NCBI RefSeq assembly: GCF_932526225.1
Contig: NC_064043.1
Span: 6,749,501 to 6,813,500, forward strand
Source: Nematostella vectensis
Lineage: Eukaryota; Cnidaria; Anthozoa; Actiniaria; Edwardsiidae
DNA: 64,000 bases
Direction: 5' to 3'
Shown: positions 1-11,722 of the stretch, piece by piece
Layout: each line of letters opens with the position of its first letter
Numbering within the stretch: the stretch's first letter is position 1
Translations under genes and position numbers: made by a program
The notes under the pieces: model-generated
What the model was told of the DNA's origin: nothing
Seen by the model: only the letters and a program-made list of their open reading frames with translations
Database searches by the model: none

Positions 1-1710
1 GAACTGTCTGAAGCAAACGGCCATAATAAGTCTGTACCGAGAAAAAAAAAGAATCCGTGCTATCATATATCATTTACATGCAAGGTATATTTGTTTTTAG
101 AATTCCGTTTTCCATCATATCTATTCTCATGTCTTCTATGTGAAAGAGCCTTGAAATTAATATAAGCCGGCGTAAAAGCTTATATATCAACGACTGTCGC
201 TGTGTTGCTGTTTTAGGCAACATCCGTGTGTAAGAATCTATAATTTTTAAGATCAGGCTGAATAGGGTCTTATAAATCGGGAAACCCTTTCACAAATCAG
301 GCTATTTAGGTCAGACACAAACTTCGGGGGCGGTTTGTCTGGTTTTGAATGTTTGGTTTGATTGACTACGCGTTATTCCCTAAACCCCCCTAAAACACGG
401 TCTCACAGATTGCTACTTTGAGCTCCTTTCCAGTTCTGACAGTTAACTTTCACCCTCTAATCCTTCTGAAATTGAGAAACTTTCTTTCTATCTACAAAAA
501 GAAAAAGGTCGATCGTCATGGTTCATGCAGCTCGTAGCTAACAAATTTAAGACCTTTTAAAGATTTGTTAAGAACTAGAATTTCAAAATATAATAACAGC
601 GTGGACTTGCACGAATATTAAACAGTTTGTCAGCAACAGCGGCAAAAACAATCACTTAAAGAATGATCTTTGTTTGAAATTCAAGGAATTTGATAAAACT
701 AAGATTTTATTAAGACCATTATCAAACGTTTCTCCACATTTAAGACCCTTTAACGGCCGAAGTAAAATTTAGGACATTTAAAGACTTTTAAGGATCCGTT
801 AAAAGCCATGTTAGAGATCATTACAATTCCATATTCACAATTTATGATATAAAATGGCATTATGAATAGATATACTTTCATTGAAGTGAAACAAAACAGC
901 CCTTACCTTGCTTGCCTATCGTAGTTTATCTCTTCTTGTAAAAGACACGTGGCATCAATGTTATTGCAAATTTTGCAATCAGAGAAAAGGACGGTTGCCT
1001 TTGTTGCTATGGGATACATTATCACCCGCACTAATTTGATTTTTTTTTTAGAATTTTTATGAGTTTATCTAATATGTGTATATTCACTTATATTTTTCAA
1101 ATATTATGTTAATCCCTGAACATATAACTAGAAAAACGATCAACGCTAGTATCCCAGTTTGTTTTTAGCATATGGTTACTGGCAGAGTTACTATGGAAAT
1201 CATATCGTTCCAAATGCAATGTCGCAACTGAAAACAATCAGTGGAACACTTGGCAGAAACCAACCATGACCGACTGGACCGAGACAAAATTACTATAATC
1301 GAGACAATATTTATGATCATAGCATCAGGACGATGTGGGACAGTATTATACACAAAAGTGTTACTATATAAAGTAGAACCCCCATCTGAAGGAAAACCAA
1401 CATCAGTTCAACAAGTTCTTCGAGTTGTCGGGGGTTTGAGATGTTGGGCCCGTCAAATGAAAATAATTAAGTAATGAATAAAGCATTCATGGCTGTTCCA
1501 GTTATATTATTAAAAAAAAAAAGGTGTGCTACAGAGGCGATTTCAAATACAGTACTCCTTTTCGCGGTTCCATACGATGCTAGACGCCATGTCTAAAATT
1601 ACCCAAAAGACCCTAGGGACGAGGTTGGTGTGAAAGAATTGTTTTAACCATTTTTAGATAGCGCTAGAGCTTCCAAAAAAATAGATGTTATAAAAGTATC
1701 ATTTTACTAG
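1..1710. other. AT-rich flank, no gene seen
   Basis: This is 3' flank of the minus-strand collagen/Ig gene that ends at 1711. I see only short chance open frames without splice-site or domain support. There are loosely repeated phrases of the 'agacctttaaagac' kind around 540-810, which look like old decayed repeats. No RNA gene or clear transposon end was recognised. Confidence 0.5.
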
Positions 1711-4700
1711 CTATGCTATCCCAGTACATTGCAGTTTACCCAGTGTGTGGTACCCCTGCTCCGATCTTGGATCCCCCGTGTCACCAAACCGTAGCTCGGA
1801 AACCGGAAGTGTCGACCTATCCACGAGAAAACCGCTGTCTTCCCTCCAAACGCCATCGTTGGCATCGCAGTTACAACCCAATCCCCCTACGCAGCTGTCA
1901 GTCTCAGCGCATGCGCAGGTCCATGATCCCTCCTTACCCCCTCCCCAATAAGTCATCATTTACCGTCACGTGACACCCACCAGCCGTATGGGTGACCATT
2001 CCACAGCAATACCGACCGTAAGCACTCGTATTTGATGAACTGTTTGCACTGACGGGATGCCTGTGTCAGGGCCTCGAGTTGGTGTGTGGTGAGTCCGCTG
2101 TAGTTGACGCGCTTGAAATAGCTTCCTGTGGATAAGAATAAGATTTTAGCTAAATTCGTTGTCAAGCGCCAGCAGTTTTCAAAACTCGACTAAAATTTAG
2201 TGCGTTTTCTGATCCGTCAGTCATCACATCTCAGTATTAAAACCACCCGCCAACGCTTTCTGAAAAGCTCGAGTCATGTTTTTTACCGAACTCGAAAGCG
2301 GCGAAAGGCAATCTTAAGCTCGGGGCACTGAGTTTACACCCCGCCATCTCTCTAATTGACGGGTCAGAAAACGCAGCAAGTTTTTCGAGTTTTGAAAACG
2401 GGGGGGGTGGGGCGCAACAACAAATCTGGCTATAAAACAGGCACACAAAGCAGTCGAAATCAGTCAATATCCACAAAAAACATTCAGGTGTATTCAATGG
2501 TCGTTCCTACCATTGCTTATCTGGCCATATAAATCTCTGTACTAGTGTGCGCCGTTAAGTGTCAAGACCTACCACCGTCACGCCATCCATGTCACGTACG
2601 TCACATAATGCACATACTATCTGTAAAACAACAACCATTCCCGTGATTGCTCACCGGGGTATAAATATCCCTGTACTAATGTGCGCCGTTCAGTATCGTG
2701 ACCTAACACCGTCACGCCATCTACGTCACGCATATTACAGGTCGCGTTGAATGACGGGACTCCACCAGGGCCATCAGGATCCAAAAGGTACTGACCGCTG
2801 ACCACTGCACCAGACAATTTTAACTCGCTACAAGTTCTGAAATACACTGAAAATTAGAAAATAAATGATTAGCGTAAATTGTTCAAATGATGTTTTATTG
2901 CGGATGGCGTTACAGACAAATTTGATTTGTGTTAATTTGACAAAATGGCGCCAAAGCCTCATTGCAAAACTCCTAGGATCTAGAAAACCGCACAGTGAAA
3001 CAGTACGAGACAGCATGATGGGCCAAAAGAGACCATTTCCGGTGCCAAGTCTTGATACTTACCCTTCACTTCGCAGCTTGAATTTATTTTTGCACCGACA
3101 TCGTTCTCAGCAACACACGCATATGTCCCTTCATCTGCCAGAGACGTCACGTTGACCTCCAGACTGCCGTTGCTATGGACACCATCAGTCACGTGCTTGC
3201 CAGCACGCAGCCACTTAATTCGTGGCACCAAGAGACCGCTGTCCGCTTGACAATTCAGTAGCACCTTGGCGCCGGCATGAGCCTGCAGTACAGCTGGCGG
3301 TGTCAGCGTAAACGACAGTAGCCTAGCAACGATAAGCTTAGCTGTTGCGCGTACTTCATTAAGCATGTTCTTTGCAGCGCAAACGTACACGCCACTGTCA
3401 TCTGCGGTTGCCTTGGTGATAATGAAAGAGCCGTTGTCGGAGGTTAGGGTGGTTAGCACTTGATTGTTTCTGTACCATGTGTAGTTAGGGTCTGGGAACC
3501 CTGTGGCCTGGCAGTTAAGCATGACCGTTGAATTATCCTGGACAACTTGGTCTTCTGGTTTGTGCGCCATTTGAATGGGGACTGTGATGGAACAGGAAGT
3601 ATCGCGCATTTAACTGTGGGATTATCCTGGCCTTTTATCTATTTCGTTATCTCTTATGTTTTACAGTTAAAAGTAAGATTAATCGGCACTTAATTTCGCT
3701 GATATCAAATTGAGAACATGCTAACAGTATTTCTCCAAATCCTTTGTTGCCAGGTCAACTCAAGTTAAAAAATAAAAAATGTTCCGATGCGAAAACGATT
3801 CATATATTTTTCCCGTGGTTTTGTTCGGTGTCACTCAATGTTGTCATTCAATTGGAAGCGTCTTTGGTTTTGAATAGCTACCTTTTTAGCTACACTTTTC
3901 CTGTATCATTTTCTATATTTATTATTTCAGCGTAATCAGGAACATGGTACTTACCGAGAACTCACCGAGTACTCACCGAGAACTCACCGAGTACTCACCG
4001 AGAACTCCGACAGATGCAAATGCACGTGCCTTGCCTAGAACATTCTTAGCCACGCATGCGTACAACCCTTCGTCTCCACTGCGCAGCTGCGTCAAAGCCA
4101 GAGTACCATTACTATGGACCACGTGACGACCTGAAGGCAAGGTCCCGGATACTCGTCCCCAGTCTATTTTCGGAGACGGGAGCCCTTCACTGGAGCATGT
4201 CAAAAAGATAGTTTCGCCTGCGATAGTGATGAGTGATTTCGGAGGTTGAGTGATGGTTGGCGCCCTGACCGAGATCCCAGCATCTCCTTTAGATAAGGAA
4301 GTCTTCCATTACTATTACGCCCTCAGACGTACGTAAAATATAGACCCAACTCCAAAACGTCAGAAATGCAAACCAAACATTACCAGACCCGGATACACAT
4401 GGATTCCTCCATATCAATCAATGGCTGTCGTTTTTCTAAATGGTCTAAAAAAAAAACTGGGGCGAGCGCGCGGGAGACCTGTGATATTTTAAAACGTTAG
4501 GGACTAGACTCCATTTCCAAGATGGCTGCCAGCAAAATCGTAGTAAACACGAATTCCTGCAAGTTTACGTGGAAATTCTTGACTTGCCAAGCTCTAGAGC
4601 TATAAAAAAATGAAAAAAAAAATGATTGAAGCGGACTCCCAAATATGGTATGTAGTGCCTTACAAGAAAATGACCAAGCGAGCTAGAAAAACGACAGTTT

Positions 4701-7700
4701 TTAAAACAAGATTGACTGATATGCAAGGCATATACGATGCAAGGCATATACGATCTTCAAAATTCAAAAGCGCATCCAAGCAATGTAATAGAATTGACTC
4801 CATTGTCAAAATATCAACCTTGATTTCTGACCAATTTGTAAACAAATGCTTTTAAACTCAGAAACATTTCTTACCAAAAAGAACTACAAATACAAGCAAA
4901 CACAGATCAAGTCACAAATAAATACCATAAGCACAGCAATAAGTATGCCCAAATAGACTTCATGATGTCCTAAGGTACTCTTCAGATGTGAAAAAGCTGT
5001 AATTTTTCTTAACAAATTACAAGCAAAACTGTTATAAGCAACAGGCTGTTGCAAGTGCCGTCGCTAGACAGAAAAGACACCGCAGTGCATTGTTGAAAAC
5101 TTAAAGGTGAGCGGTAGCTTAATTTAAATGGTAGTGTAGGGCTGGAGCTTTCTGTTTTCAGTCTGTTTTTCTTACAATTTTGCTCAAAAGTACCCAGGAG
5201 CGAAAGGGCTAAGGTTTATAGAGGAAGCGCACTAACCATTTTTGTGCCAAAGGCGAAGCAGCATGTGTGCAGTGTGTAAGGGAGGGGGAGGGAAGGGGTG
5301 GAGCTCTTCCAACCTTAAGAATAAAGTAGGCAAATAATTGTTAAATAGTATTATACAAAGAATTGTCAAGAGCTACAAGCCCGAAAAAATATGGAACTGC
5401 GCTTGGCGTTAGATTCCACAGCGACAGAAAAAAGTAAGGTAAGGTTACAACAACAATAAATTTGTCCCTGATAAGTCAATTGCTTTAGACTTCCACTGCT
5501 TTCTCATGTTTGATCGACATCAGCATTACAAAAAGCATATCATAGCTGCAACTAACACCAATTGAAATATTACACTTGTTTTCAGTCACACATGCACCCT
5601 GTGCCTTTCGTTTTACGAGTCACAACTATTTTGGTGCGGACGTCAATCATGACCTTTGGATTCTTTCAATTCTGCATCTGCCACGGCTCTAGATCGATCA
5701 CAACCAAAACAACTTCAAAGTGGGTCGCCTTCATAGCTACTGTTACCGAGAAAATACCGAGTTACTCAAAGCTAGCAATTGAATAAAGTTCGAATTGTTG
5801 TGAGCTTCTTGGTCTGTTTTCATGACGCCTGGTGTTTTTCGTGCTCTCTCATTGGTTTGCGGTCTAACTGCTGGCGTAACTGCAAAATTGCTTCCGTCAT
5901 CGAAAACCATTCGTTACTAGGAAACGCACGAGTGCGTGCGCATCGAAAATGCCACAGACTGGCGGGCCACAGCTGTGATCCAAAATGCGGAAGGGGAATT
6001 TGACTCTGGCGCCAAAACTCCGCGAAAAAAGCACTCTGCCAGCAGTTTCTATAGTTTTCTATTGTCTGTAATCTCCACTTCGTACGTCATTTTAGATCAG
6101 CTGTGGCCCGCCAGTCTGTGGTATTTTGGATGCGCGCGCAACATCGTGAAGAAAGTCTATAGATTCCTTGTTGTTGGAGTCATTATTATTACCTTTCTCT
6201 CCTTTGAAACCCGTTTCGCCGCGTTCTCCTCGGTCGCCCTTCTGACCAATTTTTCCATCATCCCCCTTCATACCAGAATCACCTTTTCTTCCCGTTTTTC
6301 CCTTCTCTCCTTTTATTCCAATCCTTCCTGGTATGCCATGGCTTCCCGGGATGCCTTGCACACCGCGATTTCCCTTTCTTCCTTGTATACCACGCGGCCC
6401 TCGCCTTCCCATAATTCCTGGCGGTCCTGGTGGACCTGGATCACCCTTTAATATAAGTCTGTCCTTATCGCAGTAGATATAGCTCATTGATTTCATGAAG
6501 AGTTGAAGGTCTCGGTCGATGCTCCGTCCTTTTTCAGTTGCATTTCTTAATCTGGTTGATGTCGTACTCCTTCGGACTGCACATGAAAAAGGGAATTCAA
6601 ATAGCAAACATTCTTATTTCACTATGATACCCTATAATATCACAAAATTAATATCAGGGCCCTCAAAAGACAGGGGGTAAGGGGTAGGTCTCATCCTCCT
6701 TTTCGCTTACCCGAGACCCTGTTCTAGGAGGCTAGAATTCCGTTTTCACTTCCCCTAACCTTTTTAAGTCAAAATGCAGTAAACGGCGTCAGATCCTCTC
6801 CCCTTCTTCCTCTCCACATCCCTCTTTATTTCTCTCCCCACCCCCTTTCTTTCTCTCCAAATCCCTCTCCATTTCTCTTCCCAACCCCTTTCTTTTTCTC
6901 CACATCCCTCTTTATTTCTCTTCCCACCCCCTTTCTTCCTCTCCACATCCCTCTTTATTTCTCTTCCTACCCCCTTTCTTTCTCTCCACATCCTTCTTTA
7001 TTTCTCTTCCTACCCCCCTTTCTTCCTCTCCACATCCCTCTTTATTTCTCTTCCTACCCCCCTTTCTTTCTCTCCACATCCCTCTTTATTTCTCTCCCCA
7101 CCCCCCTTTCTTTCTCTCCACATCCCTCTTTATTTCTCTTCCCACCCCCCTTTCTTTCTCCCCACATCCCTCTTTATTTCTCTTCCCACCCTCCTTTCTT
7201 TCTCTCCGCATCCCTTTTAATTTCTCTTCCCACCCCCCTTTCTTCCTCTCCACATCACTCTTTATTTCTCTTCCCACCCCCTTTCTTTCTCTCCCCATCC
7301 CTCTTTATTTCTCTTCCCACCCCCTTTCTTTCTCTCCCCATCCCTCTTTATTTCTCTTCCCACCCCCCTTTCTTTTTTTCCACATCCCTCTTTATTTCTC
7401 TTCCCACCCCCTTTCTTTCTTCCCCATCCCTCTTTATTTCTCTTCCCACCCCCCTTTCTTCCTCTCCACATCCCTCTTTATTTTTCTTCCCACCCCCCTT
7501 TCTTTCTCTCCACATCCCTCTTTATTTCTCTTCCCAACCCCTTTCTTCCTCTCCGTATCCCTCTTTATTTCTCTTCCCACCCCCTTTTCTTTATATCCAC
7601 ATCCCTTTATATTTCTCTTTTCACCCCCCTTTCTTTCTCTCCCCATCCCTCTTTATTTCTCTTCCCACCCCCTTTCTTTCTTTCCACATCCCTCTTTGTT

Positions 7701-8731
7701 TCTCTTCCCACCCCCTTTCTTTCTCTCCCCATCCCTCTATTTCTCTTCCAACCTCCCTTTCTTTCTCTCCACATCCCTTTTTATTTATCTTCCCACCCCC
7801 CTTTCTTTCTCTCCACATCCCTCTTTATTTTTCTTCCCACCCCCCTTTCTTCATCTCCCCATCCCTCTTTATTTCTCTTCACACTCCCTTTTCTTTATAT
7901 CCACATCCCATTTTATTTCTCTTCCCACCCCCTTTCTTTCTCTCCACAACCCTCTTTATTTTTCTTCCCACCCACTTTTCTTTATATCCACATCCCTTTT
8001 TATTTCTCTTCCCTCCCCCTTTCTTTCTCTCCACACCCCTATTTATTTCTCCCCTCTGGTTTCCAGGATACTTGCCCACGGCGGACAGCGCGGGATACTC
8101 GCCCGCGGGACCTCCCGTAGCCTCCAAAACATGGCGGCCGATTATGCGAATGGCCAATTTGCAATGAAAAACCGTTTAATGCGCAGGCAGCAGCCTACGA
8201 ATCCTAAAGGATTTCCTACGCAGTTTTCCCGACCTCGCTCTGTGAGCTCATATGCAATGCGCTATATGTGTAATAGAAATTATTGCGTGTGTTAGAGTGG
8301 CTGCGAAGGAGTAGGTCTAAAGCAAATTCACCCAGAAATAGCCCAGAGAAAAATTGGTCTCAAAATATATTCCACTTATCCACTACTTCTTTCGTGGATT
8401 TTTTGTTTGATTTACCTCTACTGCTTTTGCTATCCTTTGTCGTCTCATTGTATTGAAGTTTATAGAATACGTTGTTGTTATCATGGAGTGATGTCCTGCT
8501 CTCAATAGCTTGCAGCCTTCTGTTGTACTCGCCCCATTGTGTCTCATTTCTGGTCACTAGCCCCACGGATGAAATAAGCGATAAGGTGGCAAATACTAAG
8601 CTGAGGGAAGCAAGCACGAGTTCTGTTGTGAAGGTCCGCTTGTCCGCCTCCATCTGATTATCCGTCTCAACAACAAACGTTATGGGAGTGATATTTGACG
8701 CCAGGTCTGACATGGCGCGAAAAATCTGCAT
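1711..8731 (-). CDS. Type-II membrane protein: TM, collagen, three Ig domains, CNTNAP-type fibrinogen-like domain
   Basis: Six exons on the minus strand, all joined in phase 1: 8731-8416, 6576-6193, 4286-3999, 3581-3063, 2846-2655 and 2125-1711, each with GT/AG borders. Exon 1 gives a signal-anchor helix (about 24 hydrophobic residues after MEADKRTFTTE) and a short stalk. Exon 2 is a collagen triple helix (GDPGPPGPPG onward, about 25 Gly-X-Y repeats). Exon 3 is one Ig domain (YACVAKN signature) and exon 4 is two (YVCAAKN, YACVAEN). Exons 5-6 form a fibrinogen-like domain resembling the one in contactin-associated proteins (CSELKLSG, DPDGPGG, YWGGG, CNCDA). The product is about 704 aa if a one-base frameshift near 1957 is discounted. 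The start is uncertain: ATGs at 8731, 8713 (better context, GCCATGT) and 8653 are in frame. The likely role is cell-surface or matrix adhesion, by analogy with colmedin/gliomedin-type proteins; that role is inference. Confidence 0.8.
2511..2602 (-). pseudogene. Decayed copy of exon 5 of the collagen/Ig gene
   Basis: About 130 bases downstream of the real exon edge, inside the intron, the sequence repeats the 3' half of exon 5. Read on the minus strand it gives DMDGVTVVGLDT, a stop, then RRTLVQ. The real exon reads DVDGVTVLGHDTERRTLVQ. The GAA codon has become TAA and the donor (GGTGAG in the true exon) is lost. It is a non-functional partial exon duplication. Confidence 0.75.
3953..4002 (-). 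repeat. 11-bp tandem array of splice donors at an exon edge
   Basis: On the minus strand the exon-3/intron boundary reads CTCGGTGAGTAC, and a CTCGGTGAGT- or CTCGGTAAGT-type unit recurs with exact 11-base spacing (ACCGAG on the plus strand at 3953, 3964, 3975, 3986 and 3997). Every unit is a good consensus 5' splice site. Only the first (exon end 3999), or one 33 bases later, keeps the frame with exon 4. Confidence 0.85.
5932..6140. mobile_element. Foldback MITE, about 210 bp
   Basis: Two arms of about 45 bases are inverted repeats. The left arm carries CCACAGACTGGCGGGCCACA (5952-5971) and the right arm its complement TGTGGCCCGCCAGTCTGTGG (6102-6121), with GCGCATC at the outer ends. The element lies in intron 2 of the collagen/Ig gene beside the collagen exon. 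No coding capacity and no clear target duplication were seen. Confidence 0.75.
6786..8060. repeat. 44-bp polypyrimidine minisatellite, about 29 units
   Basis: The unit is 43-44 bases and contains CCCTCTTTATTTCTCTTCCC, a run of 5-6 C, and CTTTCTTTCTCTCCACAT. The plus strand is almost pure pyrimidine, so the transcript of the host gene is purine-rich here. The array fills most of intron 1 (8415-6577) of the collagen/Ig gene. The many 60-90-codon KEGCGEKERG-like frames in it are repeat artefacts. Confidence 0.92.
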
Positions 8732-8767
8732 GTGGCGCCGCACGTGATCATTGATTGAATTATACAC

Positions 8768-9499
8768 AATACAAGATTGATTTCACGCACGCCTTTTAGG
8801 GAAGGCGTGACCCTAGAGCGGCTGCTATTAGCAGACTAGTTTAAAGACGGACCATTAGAAAAGTGAAGATGGGAAGGGGGGGGGGGGGGGAGGGAAAGGA
8901 ACAAAAAAATCATACATGATAAATAAAAACCAAAAAGGATACTAGGAAAAGCCAATACCATTTTTTAAAAATATCCCTGATCAAGACCGGGGATTAATAG
9001 GAATTTCTACAGGACCCCGTGGCTTTTTCTGGTGCTTGGGAAAAGGCGATGTCTACGAAGAGGAGGCAACCCAATCTCGCTCGTTCCCAGAAGCCCCCGC
9101 GGCAAGGTTAAAAGGTACGTGTCTGGGAAAGAAATTGGAGGTTACCCGCATACCAGTACCTTGTCTGTTTTTACTGGGTATGTCGTAATACGGAAACCAT
9201 TTCGCAAGACGGCCATGGGCCCAATGTGCCCAAAAAAGGAAAGGGCATCGAAAAAGCAGACAAAGGATACAAACGCACTGAATCAATAACAGCGCAAAGC
9301 TAAGAAACAAGTCTAGCTTCATTCAAATCGCAGAGAAGCGCTTTCCCAAGGGCAGGAAGAAACTAGGTTTGCTGGAGTGTGCCTTTTTTTAACTCGGTCA
9401 AGCTACTAAACCTTGCGGCACCCGAAACGAGTGTACGACAGAGCCCTGTGTCCTTCCCCCGCATTTTGACCATCAGCAGTTTTATCCTTTAGTACTTGT
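8768..9499. other. Intergenic stretch, no supported gene
   Basis: Upstream of the collagen/Ig gene. It holds a poly-G run (about 8878-8890) and short chance frames. I see no domain, splice pattern or RNA gene. Confidence 0.4.
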
Positions 9500-9606
9500 C
9501 AGTGCCGTAGCAGGCTTAGAAATATGAGAGGAGCACATTACATAAACATTAAGAAATTATTGGGGGGGGGGGGGCACAGTAATACCTTACTAGTCATTTC
9601 CTTATG
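9500..9606 (+). mobile_element. MITE fragment, 'GCCGTAGCAGG' family
   Basis: Begins CAGTGCCGTAGCAGG and contains ACATTAAGAAATTATTGGGG, a G run, GGCACAG and GTCATTTCCTTAT. The same order occurs in the fuller copies at 57248-57420 and 61645-61801. The right end is missing or diverged here. Confidence 0.65.
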
Positions 9607-9900
9607 AGCCCCTGGTCCGACCAATATTATTTTTATTTTTAATTAGTCGGGGACGTTACTTGACCGAGTTTTCTAACTATCTAAATAAACACGGAGAGCG
9701 CTTTGCGAAACAAGGCGCATTTCAGCCAAGATTTAGGGAATTTTGATGTTTATAATTAGTTTACTCTGTTCTCCTGCCATCGGCTGCCTGTGCTCCTGCG
9801 CACGGGCGTTTTCACGGGGAAACTGGAAACTAGTACGGCGCTCGCGCGTGCGTAATAAACGACGCTCCCGTAGTCAGATTTTGAGTTGTTGTTGTAAAAA

Positions 9901-10797
9901 ATGTCTGGCGGAAAAACTGAAGAAGGGAAGGAGGAAGGGCGTAGTTCTAGTTCTATAGAAGTCATTACTGGTTTCCTTTCCGGTTTATCTTCAGGCTCGT
10001 CAAATTCCAGCGATGAAGAACGTGAGAAATCCTCTCAAACAGCAGGAGACGAAGATGAAAACAGTCAGGAAAATGTTAATGGCGACAGTGTGCCAAGTGA
10101 TAATTCTAACAAATCTGAGGAAAATAGCAGTACATTTCATAGGCAAAGCTCTATAGATGTTATCACAGGTTTTTTTTCAAATTTTGCATCAAAATCTACT
10201 GAGCACGACAGTACAGATACAAGAGATGATGACAATAACGAGGGCTTAGAAAATAGACATCATGAAGAAAAGAGCCCAGATGACAAATCCCTTCGGCCGG
10301 AAGACCAGGATGCATCTGATGACACAAATCACACACAAAGTTCTCTTGGTGTTATTTCGAGCCTTTTCTCAAGTTTCACATCGAGTTCTACTGAGGAAGA
10401 CAACAACAGCAATAGCGATACTAGCACAGGTGTGCACACCGAACATAGTTCAGAAATAGATAATCAATCAAGCCAATCTGATTCTGAGTCAGCGGAGGAT
10501 AATGTTGAACATAGACGAAGCTCTCTAGATGTAATAACTGGATTCTTTTCCGGTTTAACATCGAGTTCAACTGATCCAGACAGAGGCACAGAGAGTGAAA
10601 ACACACATGACAAAAGTCCAGGGCAAGAAAGTATTCCTGATGATACAAAGCAAAGTGAACTAGAATGTATTATTGAAGCAGATGATAATGATGCAGATAC
10701 TACAGAGAGTAGACTAAGGGCATCAAGTTCTATCTATTCTGAACCAGATAAGATAGAAAAAGAAGATTTGGACTGTGTGATGTATATATCTTCTTGA
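9901..10797 (+). CDS. Intronless acidic Ser-rich protein with four amphipathic repeats
   Basis: A single open frame of 298 codons with an A-rich start context (AAAAAATGTCTGG). The protein is very rich in Ser, Asp, Glu and Asn and has no signal peptide or membrane span. Four copies of an 18-residue motif, consensus SS(I/L)(D/E/G)VI(T/S)(G/S)(F/L)(F/L)S, then x(L/F)xSxS(S/T), start near residues 17, 83, 147 and 207, spaced 60-66 residues apart by acidic linkers. Hydrophobics fall at i, i+3, i+6/7 and i+10, which would form an amphipathic helix in an otherwise disordered chain. I recognise no family. The repeats argue strongly that the frame is real. AATAAA signals lie downstream (about 11061, 11447, 11624). 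A helix-in-disorder docking or membrane-sensing role is inference only. Confidence 0.75.
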   Translation: MSGGKTEEGKEEGRSSSSIEVITGFLSGLSSGSSNSSDEEREKSSQTAGDEDENSQENVNGDSVPSDNSNKSEENSSTFHRQSSIDVITGFFSNFASKSTEHDSTDTRDDDNNEGLENRHHEEKSPDDKSLRPEDQDASDDTNHTQSSLGVISSLFSSFTSSSTEEDNNSNSDTSTGVHTEHSSEIDNQSSQSDSESAEDNVEHRRSSLDVITGFFSGLTSSSTDPDRGTESENTHDKSPGQESIPDDTKQSELECIIEADDNDADTTESRLRASSSIYSEPDKIEKEDLDCVMYISS

Positions 10798-11722
10798 TAT
10801 TTGAGGTCTTCAGGGTATAATTTATAATGTCTTGTTCATACCCTTTAAATACCATCCCATTCCACCTTGAACATCAGGGATCCCAAGCTAAATGCCAATT
10901 TTTAATGGTTTAGGGCATCATGTATGATACCCTGGGAGATTTTCAGACCATCACATGCCTCTATATAAGTCGTAAAAGCCTAAAACTTAGCACATCTTGT
11001 GTGTAAGGCGTGGAGGGTAGGAATATTCAAAACACAGTATCAACTTGATATCTTGCTGAAAATAAATACCTGGATGAACCTTACAAATGTGCAACAAATT
11101 TCTACATACAAAAAATAGTAATACTGTTTAATACTCTAGAGTCCAATTCACTTAGACTTGTTATTGACCTATGCAAATTTATGACACAATTATGCATTTA
11201 TATGCCTAGATATTTAGCTCAACACCAAAACATTGTTAGCCTGCAAAAGCAGATGCCTTTAGCTGTTTGCGAAACAACTCGTTATTTCGAGAGTGGCTAG
11301 AGGCGTCTGCTTTCGCGGGCTAAAACCTTGTGTTGGAGCCAGTCGACCTTTAGTAGATAGATTTCTGCGTCATGTTATTTGTAACAGCACTTTAGTATTC
11401 AAGTAAAATTGTTTAATCCTAAATATCTCACTTCTAAAACTCCAAGAATAAAACTCCAGAATATTTTCCCTCTTTTGCTTCATCTACAATCTGTACCACC
11501 TAGCAAAATCTCATTTTTGACCAATCAGTGTCCTTTTTTTTATGATTACCTGTAAATTATTTCGCCTGTTTTTTTGTTTTTTTTTTTTATAAAAAAAACT
11601 TATAAAGATAACTTACGAATTGCAATAAAACTGCATTTCTAAAGATCGAGTCATCGATCGTAAATAGCTCAATAAAACAGCTATACAATCGAGCAAACTA
11701 AAAATAAATAAGTAAAAGCCCT
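10798..11722. other. Convergent intergenic region
   Basis: Lies between the two converging intronless genes. It is AT-rich with several AATAAA hexamers that could serve the plus-strand gene. A short inverted pair, 'AGCCTGCAAAAGCAGA' near 11239 and 'TCTGCTTTCGCGGGCT' near 11307, flanks a small foldback. No gene was seen. Confidence 0.45.

Noticed and set aside
5936-6451. 171-codon plus-strand frame
   Set aside because: Antisense shadow of the collagen exon joined to a MITE.
6764-8295. Many KEGCGEKERG / FFLSPSLYF-like frames
   Set aside because: 44-bp polypyrimidine minisatellite read in different frames.
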